Source: an uncultured Verrucomicrobiales bacterium (GTDB lineage: Bacteria; Verrucomicrobiota; Verrucomicrobiia; Verrucomicrobiales; Akkermansiaceae). Taken from it: a stretch of 64,000 bases of DNA. The first letter of the stretch is position 1. Each line of letters starts with the position of its first letter. The position numbers and the translations under genes were made by a program. The notes beneath the pieces were generated by a model, which saw nothing but the letters and a program-made list of their open reading frames with translations, was not told the DNA's origin and did no database searches. Location of the stretch: the NCBI GenBank assembly GCA_937928735.1, contig CALFVF010000005.1:1-64000 (forward strand), in the 5' to 3' direction. This document shows positions 1-8,482 of the stretch, piece after piece.

Positions 1-148
1 GGGCTATTAGAGTGTAACGACTGTATCTTTCGACCATTGTGACTAAGACGCTACCTGAAGTTTTTCCAATAATTGTATCAATTTCCCAGTGTCCTATACT
101 AAGTCTCTTATCGACTTCGGCAGGACGCAGGTCTATGGAGACTTGGTT
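1..148 (-). mobile_element. IS30-family transposase fragment (5'-truncated, runs off left edge)
   Basis: Read on the minus strand from about 148 down to 1, one frame gives NQVSIDLRPAEVDKR, then GHWEIDTIIGK, then LVTMVERYSRYTLIA. These match the start of the DDE catalytic domain of IS30-family transposases (typically NRVSIDERP, GDWEGDTIIG and LVERKSRYTLI); the D in EIDTIIG would be the first catalytic aspartate. The rest of the DDE domain lies beyond the left edge. Upstream the N-terminal helix-turn-helix part is missing: the frame reaches a TAA near 189-191, inside the next gene, with no transposase-like residues beyond about 155. This is therefore a decayed or truncated copy whose junction lies next to the start of the secreted orphan at 167. 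Family recognition is from memory of the conserved motifs; I am fairly sure of the family, not of the exact boundary. Confidence 0.75.
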
Positions 149-166
149 TGTAATATCTATAAGAAT

Positions 167-712
167 ATGAATAAATTTGTTGGGATTTTATGTTTCAATC
201 TGGTTTTGCTTTTTTTTGCGGTTGATGTGCATGCTGAAAATAAGGAGAAATTTTTGAAAACGGCTAAATTTCTTACTGAAAGAAGTTTACTAGTGTTCAC
301 GGCTGAAATTGTTAGAGAAGAGTCTTTAGGTTATAGGAGGGCTGATGGGCCTCTACCTGTGTCAGAAAATGAACTCAATGGAGTTCTAACTTCTGATGAG
401 GCGCTATATTACGCTGAAGTAAAAATCATCACTCTGAAGGTTAGAAATTCTTTAAAAGGTGATGATTTGTCAGGCTTGTCCTTATCTTTTGTGTACCGGA
501 CTACTCCGTTGATTTTACAAGAAAAATTTGATCTACCAGTTATGGGTGAGCAATTTTACCAGCTGAGGTTGGGGGAAGATGCTGGGAGAAATGAACTGAG
601 AGGTTTTGCAATCTTTGAATTAATTTCAATTGATTCCTCTGGTCTTTATCGAGGTGGTGGTGGGATAATAATGATGGACGTTGATTTGCTGGAACAAATT
701 GAGTTTGACTGA
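167..712 (+). CDS. Secreted protein of unknown function
   Basis: I chose the ATG at 167 because it begins a clean signal peptide (MNKFVGILCFNLVLLFFAVDVHA, cut before ENKEK). A longer in-frame reading from GTG at 89 would run through the transposase fragment on the other strand and is unlikely. The mature part of about 155 residues is acidic, with alternating hydrophobic/polar stretches (YYAEVKIITLKVRNSLKG, LSLSFVYRTT) that suggest beta structure. I recognise no family. The gene is visibly AT-richer than the following genes and sits directly beside an IS30 remnant, so it may be an acquired gene or one whose promoter was replaced. It ends about 150 bp before the MYG1-like gene. Confidence 0.5.
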   Translation: MNKFVGILCFNLVLLFFAVDVHAENKEKFLKTAKFLTERSLLVFTAEIVREESLGYRRADGPLPVSENELNGVLTSDEALYYAEVKIITLKVRNSLKGDDLSGLSLSFVYRTTPLILQEKFDLPVMGEQFYQLRLGEDAGRNELRGFAIFELISIDSSGLYRGGGGIIMMDVDLLEQIEFD

Positions 713-859
713 AAATAAATGAGATTATTGAGAGTGGGGTTATGTCCGTGAGTTGATGTTTCATTTGCAATAGCTGCATGCAGCTGTAGCTAGCAATGGT
801 CGTGTGGGTCTTTTGCCGATTACGGTGGACGTGTGATTTCTGGCGACTAGGTTTCTTCT

Positions 860-1741
860 ATGAAGTTGATTTTGACCCACCCTGGGGGTGCTCATAAGGA
901 TGATTTTTTGGCGTGCTGCTTGATGATAGCGAAATATGGGCTTGTAGTGGAGAGGCGTGAGCCTGTGGAGGAAGATTTACTCGATGAGGAGGTGATTGTG
1001 ATTGATGTGGGTGGTGAGCACACAAGTGAGCGTATGAATTTCGACCACCATCAGTTCTCGCGCGATGCAGTGCCTGAGTGTGCTCTCTCTCTGGTGTTAA
1101 AGTATTTTGGACTCTATGAAGACGCGCGCTTGTTCTGTGATTGGTTAGAGCCGGCTGAGTGGTTTGATACACGGGGGCCTAATAAGACGGCTACGTGGTT
1201 AGGAGTGGAGCGTGAGTTACTGGCGAAGTTAAACTCTCCGATCGATGTGACTTTATTGCGTCGTTTCGCGGCTAAGGAGAATCACCGACCAAGTGAACCT
1301 CTCTGGGAGGTGATGAAGATGATTGGCGAGGATCTCTTGGAGTACATTATGGGGACAAGAAAGCGTTTAGAATATATCGCGGTACATGCGAAGGTGTGGG
1401 AGTTAGAGGTGGATAGCCAAGCGGCTGAGAAGGCGGGAAGAGAGATGATTAAGGTTCTCTTTATGCCGAGGACGGAGCCCTTGCCTGAGGATGCTTCTGC
1501 TGGTCTTCTGCGCTATATAGATGAGGCTGATTCGGCAGCGGGGGCTGTGGCTATGGTGTATCCTGATCGACGTGGGTCGGGTTATGGCATTCAGCGTGTT
1601 CATGACTTTCCGCGATTTGATTTCACCCGAGTGGGTGGGGAAGAGGACGTGCATTTTGCGCATGCGGCTGGGTTTTTGGCGAAAACAAGTGCGACTTCTG
1701 AGTCGCGCTTGCGTGAGCTGATCGTGGGTGCTTGGCAGTAG
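860..1741 (+). CDS. MYG1/UPF0160 family protein (DHH-like phosphoesterase)
   Basis: The start THPGGAHKDDFLA (residues about 6-18), the acidic IDVGGEH (about 49-55) and FDHHQFSRDAV (about 61-71) match the metal-binding motifs of the MYG1 family, distant relatives of DHH phosphoesterases. The eukaryotic MYG1 protein is reported as a 3'-5' RNA exonuclease; bacterial members are poorly characterised. The length of 293 residues fits the bacterial form. The C-terminal half has the usual family features (YPDRRGSGYGIQRV; FAHAAGFLAKT). It is probably cytoplasmic, with no signal peptide. It lies 41 bp upstream of rsgA, so the two may be cotranscribed, although a small hairpin (1743-1757, GCCTTT-CTA-AAAGGC, wobble-free arms) lies in the gap. 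The substrate is not predictable from sequence. Confidence 0.75.
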   Translation: MKLILTHPGGAHKDDFLACCLMIAKYGLVVERREPVEEDLLDEEVIVIDVGGEHTSERMNFDHHQFSRDAVPECALSLVLKYFGLYEDARLFCDWLEPAEWFDTRGPNKTATWLGVERELLAKLNSPIDVTLLRRFAAKENHRPSEPLWEVMKMIGEDLLEYIMGTRKRLEYIAVHAKVWELEVDSQAAEKAGREMIKVLFMPRTEPLPEDASAGLLRYIDEADSAAGAVAMVYPDRRGSGYGIQRVHDFPRFDFTRVGGEEDVHFAHAAGFLAKTSATSESRLRELIVGAWQ

Positions 1742-1782
1742 AGCCTTTCTAAAAGGCAATATTTATTCTAGGGTGCTCAGAG

Positions 1783-2904
1783 ATGACTTTAGCTGAACTG
1801 GGATGGAATGATGATTTCGCCAAGGCCTTTACTCCATATGGGAAAAAGGGCTGGGAGCCTGCGCGCCTGATTCGTGATAATAAAATTTCCTATGGAGCCT
1901 TACTGGATGGCGGTGAGGAGCTCGAAGTTTTGATGAGTGGGAAGGTGTATCATGATGCGAGCTGTGATGCTGAGCTCCCCGCTGTAGGGGACTGGGTGGC
2001 GATAGATCGTGGTAGCTCTGAGGATGAGCCGATGATTCGTGCTAGACTGATGCGGCAGACTTGCTTTTCAAGAAAGGAACCAGGGAAGAGCTCTGAGGAG
2101 CAGGTGATGGCGGCGAATGTGGATGTGGTGATGATCGTCACAGATGCGGGGGCGGACTACAATCCACGTCGAATTGAGAGATATTTCACTCTGGTGGAGC
2201 GCAGTGGGGCGAAGCCTGTGGTGCTGGTGAACAAAAGTGATTTATGTGACGCGCAGCAAAATGCCGAGGTGCGCGCGGAGATAGAGGCTTTATCCTCTGA
2301 GGCTGATGTGTATGTGACTAGTGCTCTGCGCAATGAGGGGCTGGAGGTGATGAAGGATTACTTGAAACCAGGAGTGGCAGTGACTGTGGTGGGATCGAGT
2401 GGCGTGGGGAAGTCCACACTCATTAATCAGCTGCTGGGGGAGGAGTGGCAGTGGACGAGTACAGTGAATGAGCTGACAGGGAAGGGGCGTCATACGACGA
2501 CAGCGCGTGAGCTTATTGTCTTGGAAAATGGGGGCATTCTCATTGATAATCCTGGGATTCGGGAGGTGCAGATGTGGACTGATGAGGTGACTCTGCGTGA
2601 GAGTTTCTCTGATATCGAGCAGCTGGCTCTGGGGTGCCAATTCCATGACTGTAAGCATGGGGGGGATAAAGGCTGTGCGATTCGAGTGGCTGTGGAAACA
2701 GGAGCACTTGATGAGGAGCGCTACGGGAGCTTTCTGAAACTCGATGAAGAAATCGAGGAGCTTAAGAAGAGACGGAAGAAAAGAAAGATGAATGTGGAGC
2801 GCCGTGCAAAGCGCGACCACAGAGTGAAAGCTCGCAATCTTGCTGATAGAATCGAGCTGGAGAAACTCCACCGACCAGATAGTGAGAGCTGGGCGGAATC
2901 TTAA
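1783..2904 (+). CDS. rsgA: Ribosome small subunit-dependent GTPase A (RsgA/YjeQ)
   Basis: The protein has the circularly permuted GTPase order of RsgA: an N-terminal OB-fold (residues about 30-105), then G4 NKSDL (about 149), G5 TSA (about 180), G1 GSSGVGKST (about 203), switch region with GRHTTT (about 228), and G3 DNPG (about 255). A C-terminal zinc finger follows with Cys285, Cys290, His292 and Cys298 (C-x4-C-x-H-x5-C). RsgA is a late 30S assembly GTPase that checks the decoding centre. At 373 residues it is a little longer than usual because of a basic C-terminal tail (KKRRKKRKM) that may contact rRNA. It ends facing the PEP-CTERM gene, with an AT-rich hairpin between them. Confidence 0.95.
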   Translation: MTLAELGWNDDFAKAFTPYGKKGWEPARLIRDNKISYGALLDGGEELEVLMSGKVYHDASCDAELPAVGDWVAIDRGSSEDEPMIRARLMRQTCFSRKEPGKSSEEQVMAANVDVVMIVTDAGADYNPRRIERYFTLVERSGAKPVVLVNKSDLCDAQQNAEVRAEIEALSSEADVYVTSALRNEGLEVMKDYLKPGVAVTVVGSSGVGKSTLINQLLGEEWQWTSTVNELTGKGRHTTTARELIVLENGGILIDNPGIREVQMWTDEVTLRESFSDIEQLALGCQFHDCKHGGDKGCAIRVAVETGALDEERYGSFLKLDEEIEELKKRRKKRKMNVERRAKRDHRVKARNLADRIELEKLHRPDSESWAES

Positions 2905-2930
2905 GGGCACCTCCAGTGACCTGCTTTGGA

Positions 2931-2956
2931 TGAAAAAATGCCTTCAGGTTTTTTCA
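2931..2956. terminator. Possible bidirectional terminator between rsgA and the PEP-CTERM gene
   Basis: TGAAAAAA (2931-2938) and TTTTTTCA (2949-2956) form a perfect 8-bp stem with inner pairing CCT/AGG. It lies between two convergent genes (rsgA ending at 2904; PEP-CTERM gene ending at 2981), which fits a shared terminator with A and T tracts on both sides. The stem itself is AT-only, so strength is uncertain. Confidence 0.5.
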
Positions 2957-2980
2957 GAAATGTGGCTGCTGGTGGCGGCC

Positions 2981-3679
2981 TTAAGTGATTTCGTAGCTTC
3001 GGCGTTTTCTGCGTGTGAGCAGTGCGAGGGAGGATAATGCGAAGAGAGCTGTTGAAGATGGCTCAGGTACTGGGGCTGGTTCGATGATAAAGTCGAGTGA
3101 ATAGTCTACTTCGAGTGCTGAGGTGGTTTCCTGGACTAAGAAAGTATATGTGCCAGCGGTGAGTGGGGCTCCTGAATTGAGAGAGGGTGCAGTGCTAATG
3201 CTATCAGTGAGTAAGTTTCGTAAATCAGGATCAGGATTAAAAACGAGTTCTTCGTTGAAGAGTGTGAATCCTGCCAAGTCTGTCGTAGAGACATTGAGGG
3301 GGGCGTTGAATGCAGAGCCATTTGTAAAACCGATGAAACTGAGCGCTCCGTCTAAAAAAGGAGTGGTATTAAAGCTCTGTACAAAGATAGCACTTAGTTG
3401 CTGCCCTTCTTGAATTGTGACGCTAAAGAAATCAGCATCGATTCCTGTAAGCTGAGAGCTTGCATTAGCTCCACCTGATTGGCCATTGTCACCAGCATTT
3501 CCAATGACTCGGTTGACACCTAGTTGGAAGTCAAAATTTGTTGGATTCGCGAAGTCATTTGAAATTTCTCCACTGCTCAGTGAACTTTCATCAAAGATAT
3601 TGAGTGTAGTAATGGCTGAAAGCTGTGCAGGCAGTAAAAGGAAGAGACTAGAAAGTACCAGAGAGGCAGAAATTTTCAT
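2981..3679 (-). CDS. PEP-CTERM sorting domain protein
   Basis: A 232-residue exported protein: signal peptide MKISASLVLSSLFLLLPAQLSA, then a beta-rich mature domain (about residues 23-200) that may be a pre-peptidase-like module (features such as FQLGVNRVIGNAG and GTYTFLVQET). The C-terminus is a PEP-CTERM tail: VPEPSS (about 206), a hydrophobic stretch TALFALSSLALLT, and basic RRKRR. PEP-CTERM proteins are recognised by exosortase and tied to the outer membrane or exopolysaccharide in many Verrucomicrobiota. No exosortase lies in this window. It is transcribed alone, convergent with rsgA; moeA downstream of its start is on the same strand but reads toward lower coordinates from 4925. Confidence 0.8.
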   Translation of the reverse strand: MKISASLVLSSLFLLLPAQLSAITTLNIFDESSLSSGEISNDFANPTNFDFQLGVNRVIGNAGDNGQSGGANASSQLTGIDADFFSVTIQEGQQLSAIFVQSFNTTPFLDGALSFIGFTNGSAFNAPLNVSTTDLAGFTLFNEELVFNPDPDLRNLLTDSISTAPSLNSGAPLTAGTYTFLVQETTSALEVDYSLDFIIEPAPVPEPSSTALFALSSLALLTRRKRRSYEIT

Positions 3680-3722
3680 GGCCGCACTATGTCAATAAGA
3701 CCACGCTTTACAATGGAGAAGT

Positions 3723-4925
3723 TTAAATGGGATAAAAAATAAAGTGTTTTGCATGTTTGTGAGTACCTGGGGAGGCCTCAGCGAAACCATCTATACCTCT
3801 AAGACTTATGTAATCTCCAGAGTTAAAATTTGTTTCTAAAAGAAGTCCGTGATCATGTAACTTAGAGGGTAGAAGCCCTGTGAGTGGAGAGGGCCAGTGT
3901 ATATCTGTCTGTAGCGGGAGAGAGCACTGTCTAGGTGGCCTGCCTAAATACTGTGTGAGCGCGGGGAGGAGATAGCGTGCTGTGGTGGCGAGAACGGAGA
4001 CAGGATTACCCGGTAGGGCAAAAATTTGGGTGTTATTGTAGCGCCAGTAGGCGAGAGGTTTTCCTGGGCGCTGCTGGACTCCGTGGAAGAGAGGCTCTCC
4101 GCAGAGTTTTCGCAGAGCAGGGGCGACATAGTCAAATTTCCCTTTGGAGATACCTCCGGTTAACACAATGAAATCAGAGTGATGAAGTTGTTCTTTGATC
4201 GCAGTCTCAAGAGCGGCTTGCTGGTCAGGGAGGTGCAGGTGCTGAGGTTCTGCGAGTTGGTGAGACTGGAGTAAATGAGTGAGAACTGTGGGGTGACTCT
4301 GGCGAATTTGTTCCGGTCTAGGAGTCTCGCTGGGTGGAATCACCTCGTCTCCTGTGCTCAGTATGGTGAGTCTTGGCAGTTTAGAGACGCTGAGAGTAGT
4401 CGCTCCCACACTGGCGGCGATACCGAGCTCGGGGGCGCGCAGCAAGGTGCCAGTTTCGAGAAGTGTAGAGTCTTGCTGGCAGTCGCTGCCCATGGGGTGA
4501 ACGGACTGATAGTGATTCAATGTAGCCTCAGAGCTGAGGTAGGCGTGGCCGTCTTTTAGCTGATAGTGTTCTAGAGGGATCACACAGTCTGTGTTATTTG
4601 GCAGAGGGGCGCCCGTCATGACCTCAATGGCTGCATGGGGGTTCTGAAGTGTCATCTGTGGGGCTCCAGCAGCTTGGGTGGCCTCAATAGGTATAGGGCT
4701 AGAGGTAGGTGATGAGGTAGGGAGTGAAGCTAATAGATGACCTCGAGAAACGGCGATACCATCCATCATGACTCGATCAAAGGGGGGGAGTGGACGGTCA
4801 GCGCGAATAGGCTCTTGGAGAATGCGGCCATGGGCATTCTCTAGAGGGAGAGAGACAGAAGTCGCTCTGAGAGAAGAGCTCAGAATAAGCTCAGAAGCTT
4901 GGGCAACAGTGATGAGATCTCGCAT
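3723..4925 (-). CDS. moeA: Molybdopterin molybdenumtransferase MoeA
   Basis: A 400-residue MoeA: the N-terminal MoeA_N domains carry DRPLPPFDRVMMDGIA (about residues 42-57) and EVMTGAPLPNNTDCVIPLE (about 103-121). The central MoCF_biosynth domain has ILSTGDEVIPPSE (about 186) and VLTGGISKGKFDYV (about 253), and the C-terminal domain follows RPGKPLAYW and FALPGNPVSV. The enzyme inserts molybdate into adenylylated molybdopterin. The length is normal. No other molybdenum cofactor gene is nearby, so it is a lone gene here. It is on the same strand as the PEP-CTERM gene 43 bp downstream. Confidence 0.93.
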   Translation of the reverse strand: MRDLITVAQASELILSSSLRATSVSLPLENAHGRILQEPIRADRPLPPFDRVMMDGIAVSRGHLLASLPTSSPTSSPIPIEATQAAGAPQMTLQNPHAAIEVMTGAPLPNNTDCVIPLEHYQLKDGHAYLSSEATLNHYQSVHPMGSDCQQDSTLLETGTLLRAPELGIAASVGATTLSVSKLPRLTILSTGDEVIPPSETPRPEQIRQSHPTVLTHLLQSHQLAEPQHLHLPDQQAALETAIKEQLHHSDFIVLTGGISKGKFDYVAPALRKLCGEPLFHGVQQRPGKPLAYWRYNNTQIFALPGNPVSVLATTARYLLPALTQYLGRPPRQCSLPLQTDIHWPSPLTGLLPSKLHDHGLLLETNFNSGDYISLRGIDGFAEASPGTHKHAKHFIFYPI

Positions 4926-5074
4926 GGAAATAGAGTCTTATGGAGAGAGGAAGAAAGGGAAGTTTTTCTTTTGGGGAAGAAAGGGTGCTTTGGCAGCTTT
5001 ATTTCTTCATCGAAAGTAGGTCATCGGTTCATATGATTGAGTAGAGATGATTTTTAGCACAATACATACAAGAA

Positions 5075-5104
5075 GACACCTCGAAGTGTTTGCTCTGAGG
5101 TGTC
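5075..5104 (-). terminator. Possible lysS terminator hairpin
   Basis: GACACCTC (5075-5082) pairs with GAGGTGTC (5097-5104) over a 14-nt loop, about 50 bp downstream of the lysS stop on the minus strand. The following minus-strand bases are only moderately T-rich, so this is a weak call. The right-arm sequence CTGAGGTGTCC recurs inside the last codons of lysS (about 5155-5166). Confidence 0.35.
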
Positions 5105-5151
5105 CTGAGTAGATAGCTATGTTTATGTCTACAAGCTGTAGGCTAGCAAGA

Positions 5152-6651
5152 TCACTCTGAGGTGTCCTGTTCTTGCACAGCTGACTTTTTCTTTAGCTGT
5201 GGGAAGAGGACGACATCTCGAATGGTCGGAGCTCCTGTGAGCATCATAATGAGGCGGTCAATGCCTATGCCGATACCACCCGCGGGGGGCATACCACTCT
5301 CCATGGTTTCGACAAAGTCGTAGTCAATCTTTTGCGTTTCGCCACCTGCTTGTTGCTCGAAGCGCTCACGCTGCTGAATCGGGTCATTGAGCTCTGAGTA
5401 ACCTGGTGAGATTTCCTGACCATTAATAATGAGTTCATAGACATCAATGACTTCGGGGTTTTCAGGGTTGAGCTTAGCGAGTGGGACGAGTTCTTTCGAC
5501 ACATGGGTGACAAAGCATGGGTCAAAGCTGTGTTCTTCAACGAGTTTTTCAAAGACTTGCTGGGTGACTTCGTAGTCTTCCATATTTACTGATATTTCCA
5601 CACCGAGTTCAGTACATTTCGCACGGCGTTGCTCCACGCTGAGCTCGAACCAGTCCTTGCCGGCGACTTCCTTGATGAGTTCGTGATACGGTGCGCGTTT
5701 CCAGGGTCTCTGTAGATTAATGGTACGGATGACATTACCTTCATCGTCTTTGTGCTCAATATTGAGACCACCACAGAATTTCTCAGCCAGATGGCAGGTC
5801 ATTTCTTCGACCATGTCAGCCATTTGTTCAAAATCAGAAAATGCCCAGTAGGCTTCAAGCATGGTGAACTCTGGATTGTGGCGGCGAGAGATCCCTTCGT
5901 TACGGAAGTTTCGGTTTAGTTCAAAAATTTTTGTAAATCCACCACAGAGTAGTCGCTTGAGGTGCAGCTCTGGGGCGATGCGCATGGTGAGTGGCATGTT
6001 GAGAGCATTGTGATGTGTCTCAAAGGGGCGCGCTGCAGCACCACCAGCGACATCGTGCAGCATCGGTGTTTCTACCTCTAGGAATCCGCGCTCAGTGAGG
6101 AAGTGGCGAATTTCCGCGATCATTTGGGAGCGCTTCACAAAGAGCTCTGCACTCTCTGGATTCGACATGAGATCAAGGTGGCGCTTGCGGTACTTGAGCT
6201 CACGGTCTGTCACGCCTTTCCACTTATCAGGCATGGGACGGAGGGATTTAGAGAGCATGGTGAATTGCTCAACCTTGATAGATGGCTCACCCTTTCCTGT
6301 GGTAAAGGTTTCACCCTGGATGCCGACCCAGTCTCCTAGATCAGAGAGCTTGTAGACATTCCAGTCTTGTTCAGAGACGCCTTTTTTATTAATGTAGCCC
6401 TGAATTCTGCCGTGTACGTCACCGATAGTGAAGAAGACACTTTTCCCCATGTCTCGGATAGCGAGTAGACGACCAGCTAAGGTGACTGGCTGATCATTCT
6501 GGAATTCTGCGGCAAGTTTTCCTGGAGTGGTGGTGGTCTCATAGCGTGCGCCGAAGGGTTCGACTCCTAGTTCACGGAGTTTTGTGACTTTCTCGGTGCG
6601 CACGGCGATGAGTTCTTGCTCTGTAGAATGTGATTGCGTCGAATCGCTCAT
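5152..6651 (-). CDS. lysS: Lysyl-tRNA synthetase, class II
   Basis: A 499-residue class II LysRS of normal length. The N-terminal OB-fold (about residues 55-150) is followed by the catalytic core: motif 1 around FLEVETPMLHDVAGGAAARPF (split here as FLEVETPMLH and GGAAARPF, about 190-210), motif 2 FRNEGISRRHNPEFTMLE (about 250), and motif 3 GMPPAGGIGIGIDRL (about 452). It attaches lysine to tRNA-Lys in the cytoplasm. The gene is monocistronic as far as can be seen, with 226 bp to moeA and 251 bp to the next upstream gene, which has its own terminator. Confidence 0.97.
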   Translation of the reverse strand: MSDSTQSHSTEQELIAVRTEKVTKLRELGVEPFGARYETTTTPGKLAAEFQNDQPVTLAGRLLAIRDMGKSVFFTIGDVHGRIQGYINKKGVSEQDWNVYKLSDLGDWVGIQGETFTTGKGEPSIKVEQFTMLSKSLRPMPDKWKGVTDRELKYRKRHLDLMSNPESAELFVKRSQMIAEIRHFLTERGFLEVETPMLHDVAGGAAARPFETHHNALNMPLTMRIAPELHLKRLLCGGFTKIFELNRNFRNEGISRRHNPEFTMLEAYWAFSDFEQMADMVEEMTCHLAEKFCGGLNIEHKDDEGNVIRTINLQRPWKRAPYHELIKEVAGKDWFELSVEQRRAKCTELGVEISVNMEDYEVTQQVFEKLVEEHSFDPCFVTHVSKELVPLAKLNPENPEVIDVYELIINGQEISPGYSELNDPIQQRERFEQQAGGETQKIDYDFVETMESGMPPAGGIGIGIDRLIMMLTGAPTIRDVVLFPQLKKKSAVQEQDTSE

Positions 6652-6828
6652 AGTTTGCGCAGACTAGTGAGGGTTCATTAAGATTCAAGTGCAGAGTGAA
6701 GAGTGCGATAATTCGAGTGCGAGAGCGATACTATGAGTAGAGGGGAGATGTGGTGCAAACACCAGACTAGAAGGAGGTTGAGAGGAAGGTGAATGATTCG
6801 CTACGAACACCGCTTGTGCCCTTAAATG

Positions 6829-6884
6829 AAAAAACATGGCTGAGTGGCGGGATTTGTGCCGCCAGCTCAGCCATGTTTTTTTTT
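6829..6884 (-). terminator. Strong rho-independent terminator after the DUF1552 gene
   Basis: The arms AAAAAACATGGCTGAG-TGGCGG (6829-6850) and CCGCCA-G-CTCAGCCATG followed by T9 (6860-6884) form a stem of about 20 bp with a short loop (gatttgtg region). It has A and T tracts at both sides and could act in both directions; by position it ends the minus-strand DUF1592-type/DUF1552 transcript. Confidence 0.85.
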
Positions 6885-6902
6885 GATATTGGTAGTTGAT
6901 GC

Positions 6903-8330
6903 TTAGGTGAGACCACTTAGGCGGCCGTTACCTTCTCCAATTCGTCCACGAACTTTCATTTCATGTAGGACAGAGCGGAGAGCATCACCAGAGGGTGCCC
7001 CTTTGGCATCAATATGGCGATTGCCCTTGAGGCTGCCGCCTGCGTGTCCAGCAATGATAGCTGGCATGCTTCTTCCATTGTGGCTTTGACCTGTACTGAT
7101 GTTTGAACTCATGTAGCAAATTGAGTTTTCAAGTACATTAGAAGAGCCTTCTTTCATGCCTTCGAGACGCTTGAGGAAATTCGCGTATTCAGCGACAAAG
7201 AAGGTGTTAATCTTGGCAAAAATTTCGAGGTTTTCCGCCTTGTCGCCGTGGTGGGATATGGTGTGGTGATTACCGGAAACACCGTCAATAAAGCTAACAT
7301 TTCTGGCGTTGAGTCCATCACCAAACATGAAGGTCGCAGAGCGTGTGGTATTACTCCAGAGAGCTAGGGCGATGATCTCAAATTGTAAGCGGATGTGATC
7401 TTGATAGGAGAGATTTGGGACGGTTTTGATATTGTCTTCTTCTCCTCCGCCGTAGGCCTTTCTGATATCTCTACGTGTAGCGCTGATGTTCTTGAGAACT
7501 TCTGATGTGATCGTAAGTTCCTTGTTGTTAGCGGATGCGTTGGCTGCTTTCTCTTCGATTTCTCTCACAGCTGTGAGGTATTCCTCGAGTTTTTGTTGGT
7601 CACTGCGGCCAAGGCGTCTTTGTAGACTCTTTGCATTGTCGAGGACGAGATCAAGAACGGACTTATTGGGTGCAATAATATCGGCTTTTTTCCGTGCACT
7701 TTTATCTGAGGATAGGCGTGCATTTTTGAAGAGACGATCAAAGGCCCTCATTGGGTCAATCTCAGGTGGGACTGGTGTGTTCGCAGAACGGTAGGACATG
7801 AAACTAGTGTAAATTTCAGTAAATCCGTTCATGGATGTGCCGGAGCGAGGGGTGTGCGTGGCTAGTTCAAGGCTGGGTAGAACTGTCGTGTGTTTTGTTG
7901 CCTGGCCAATGATCTGGTCAATACTTGGGTGGAGGACATCTAGGTCACTAGCATTGGGGGTTTTCACTGGTGTTGATCCAGTCAACATACCTGCTGTTCC
8001 CAGTGCGTGACCACCAACAGAGTTCATATTAGTGACGACATTGACATAGTCTTGAAGGCCTTCGAGTGGGCTCAAAATAGGTGATAATTCGTCTAGATTG
8101 GAGCGCTTCGGTGTAAAGCGGCTATGATCAAAGCCATTGGGCATGAAAACACCCGTAAAACGTACTTTTTGCCCTTCCGCACCTAAGGCTCCAGCAGATT
8201 TGGCGACATCTTCTGCTTCTTGAGCTAAGACGCGTGAGCTGGGCATCATGGCTTCTAAAAAGGGTAGAGCTACTGTAGCTCCGATACCACGGAGCATGTG
8301 ACGTCGTTCGATATGCCAGGATTTTTTCAT
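6903..8330 (-). CDS. DUF1552 domain-containing protein, exported
   Basis: The protein begins with a twin-arginine-like head (ERRHMLRGIGATVALPFLEA, residues about 8-27). The body matches the DUF1552 family common in Planctomycetota and Verrucomicrobiota: FMPNGFDHSRFTPKR (about 63), MLTGSTPVKTPNASDLDVL (about 115), DQIIGQATKHTTVLPSLELA (about 137-156), and near the end HHGDKAENL and SHNGRSMPAIIAGHAGG. The biochemical role is unknown; these genes are nearly always paired with a DUF1592-type cytochrome gene, as here, 152 bp upstream on the same strand. Fold is probably related to the alkaline phosphatase/sulfatase-like DUF1501 group (established suggestion, not visible here). Export to periplasm is inferred. 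Confidence 0.88.
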   Translation of the reverse strand: MKKSWHIERRHMLRGIGATVALPFLEAMMPSSRVLAQEAEDVAKSAGALGAEGQKVRFTGVFMPNGFDHSRFTPKRSNLDELSPILSPLEGLQDYVNVVTNMNSVGGHALGTAGMLTGSTPVKTPNASDLDVLHPSIDQIIGQATKHTTVLPSLELATHTPRSGTSMNGFTEIYTSFMSYRSANTPVPPEIDPMRAFDRLFKNARLSSDKSARKKADIIAPNKSVLDLVLDNAKSLQRRLGRSDQQKLEEYLTAVREIEEKAANASANNKELTITSEVLKNISATRRDIRKAYGGGEEDNIKTVPNLSYQDHIRLQFEIIALALWSNTTRSATFMFGDGLNARNVSFIDGVSGNHHTISHHGDKAENLEIFAKINTFFVAEYANFLKRLEGMKEGSSNVLENSICYMSSNISTGQSHNGRSMPAIIAGHAGGSLKGNRHIDAKGAPSGDALRSVLHEMKVRGRIGEGNGRLSGLT

Positions 8331-8482
8331 AGTCTAGTGGAGTTAAGTGAAGTTTGTGTTTATTGGGTGAAGAGTCAATGAGTTCGCTGTATCTGATGTG
8401 CTAATATCTTCACGAATTCTCTATGAACTTTGTTTTGATCGGTGTTATCTATGAGAGTTTAGTCTCGTGGTGGGTGGTTATT

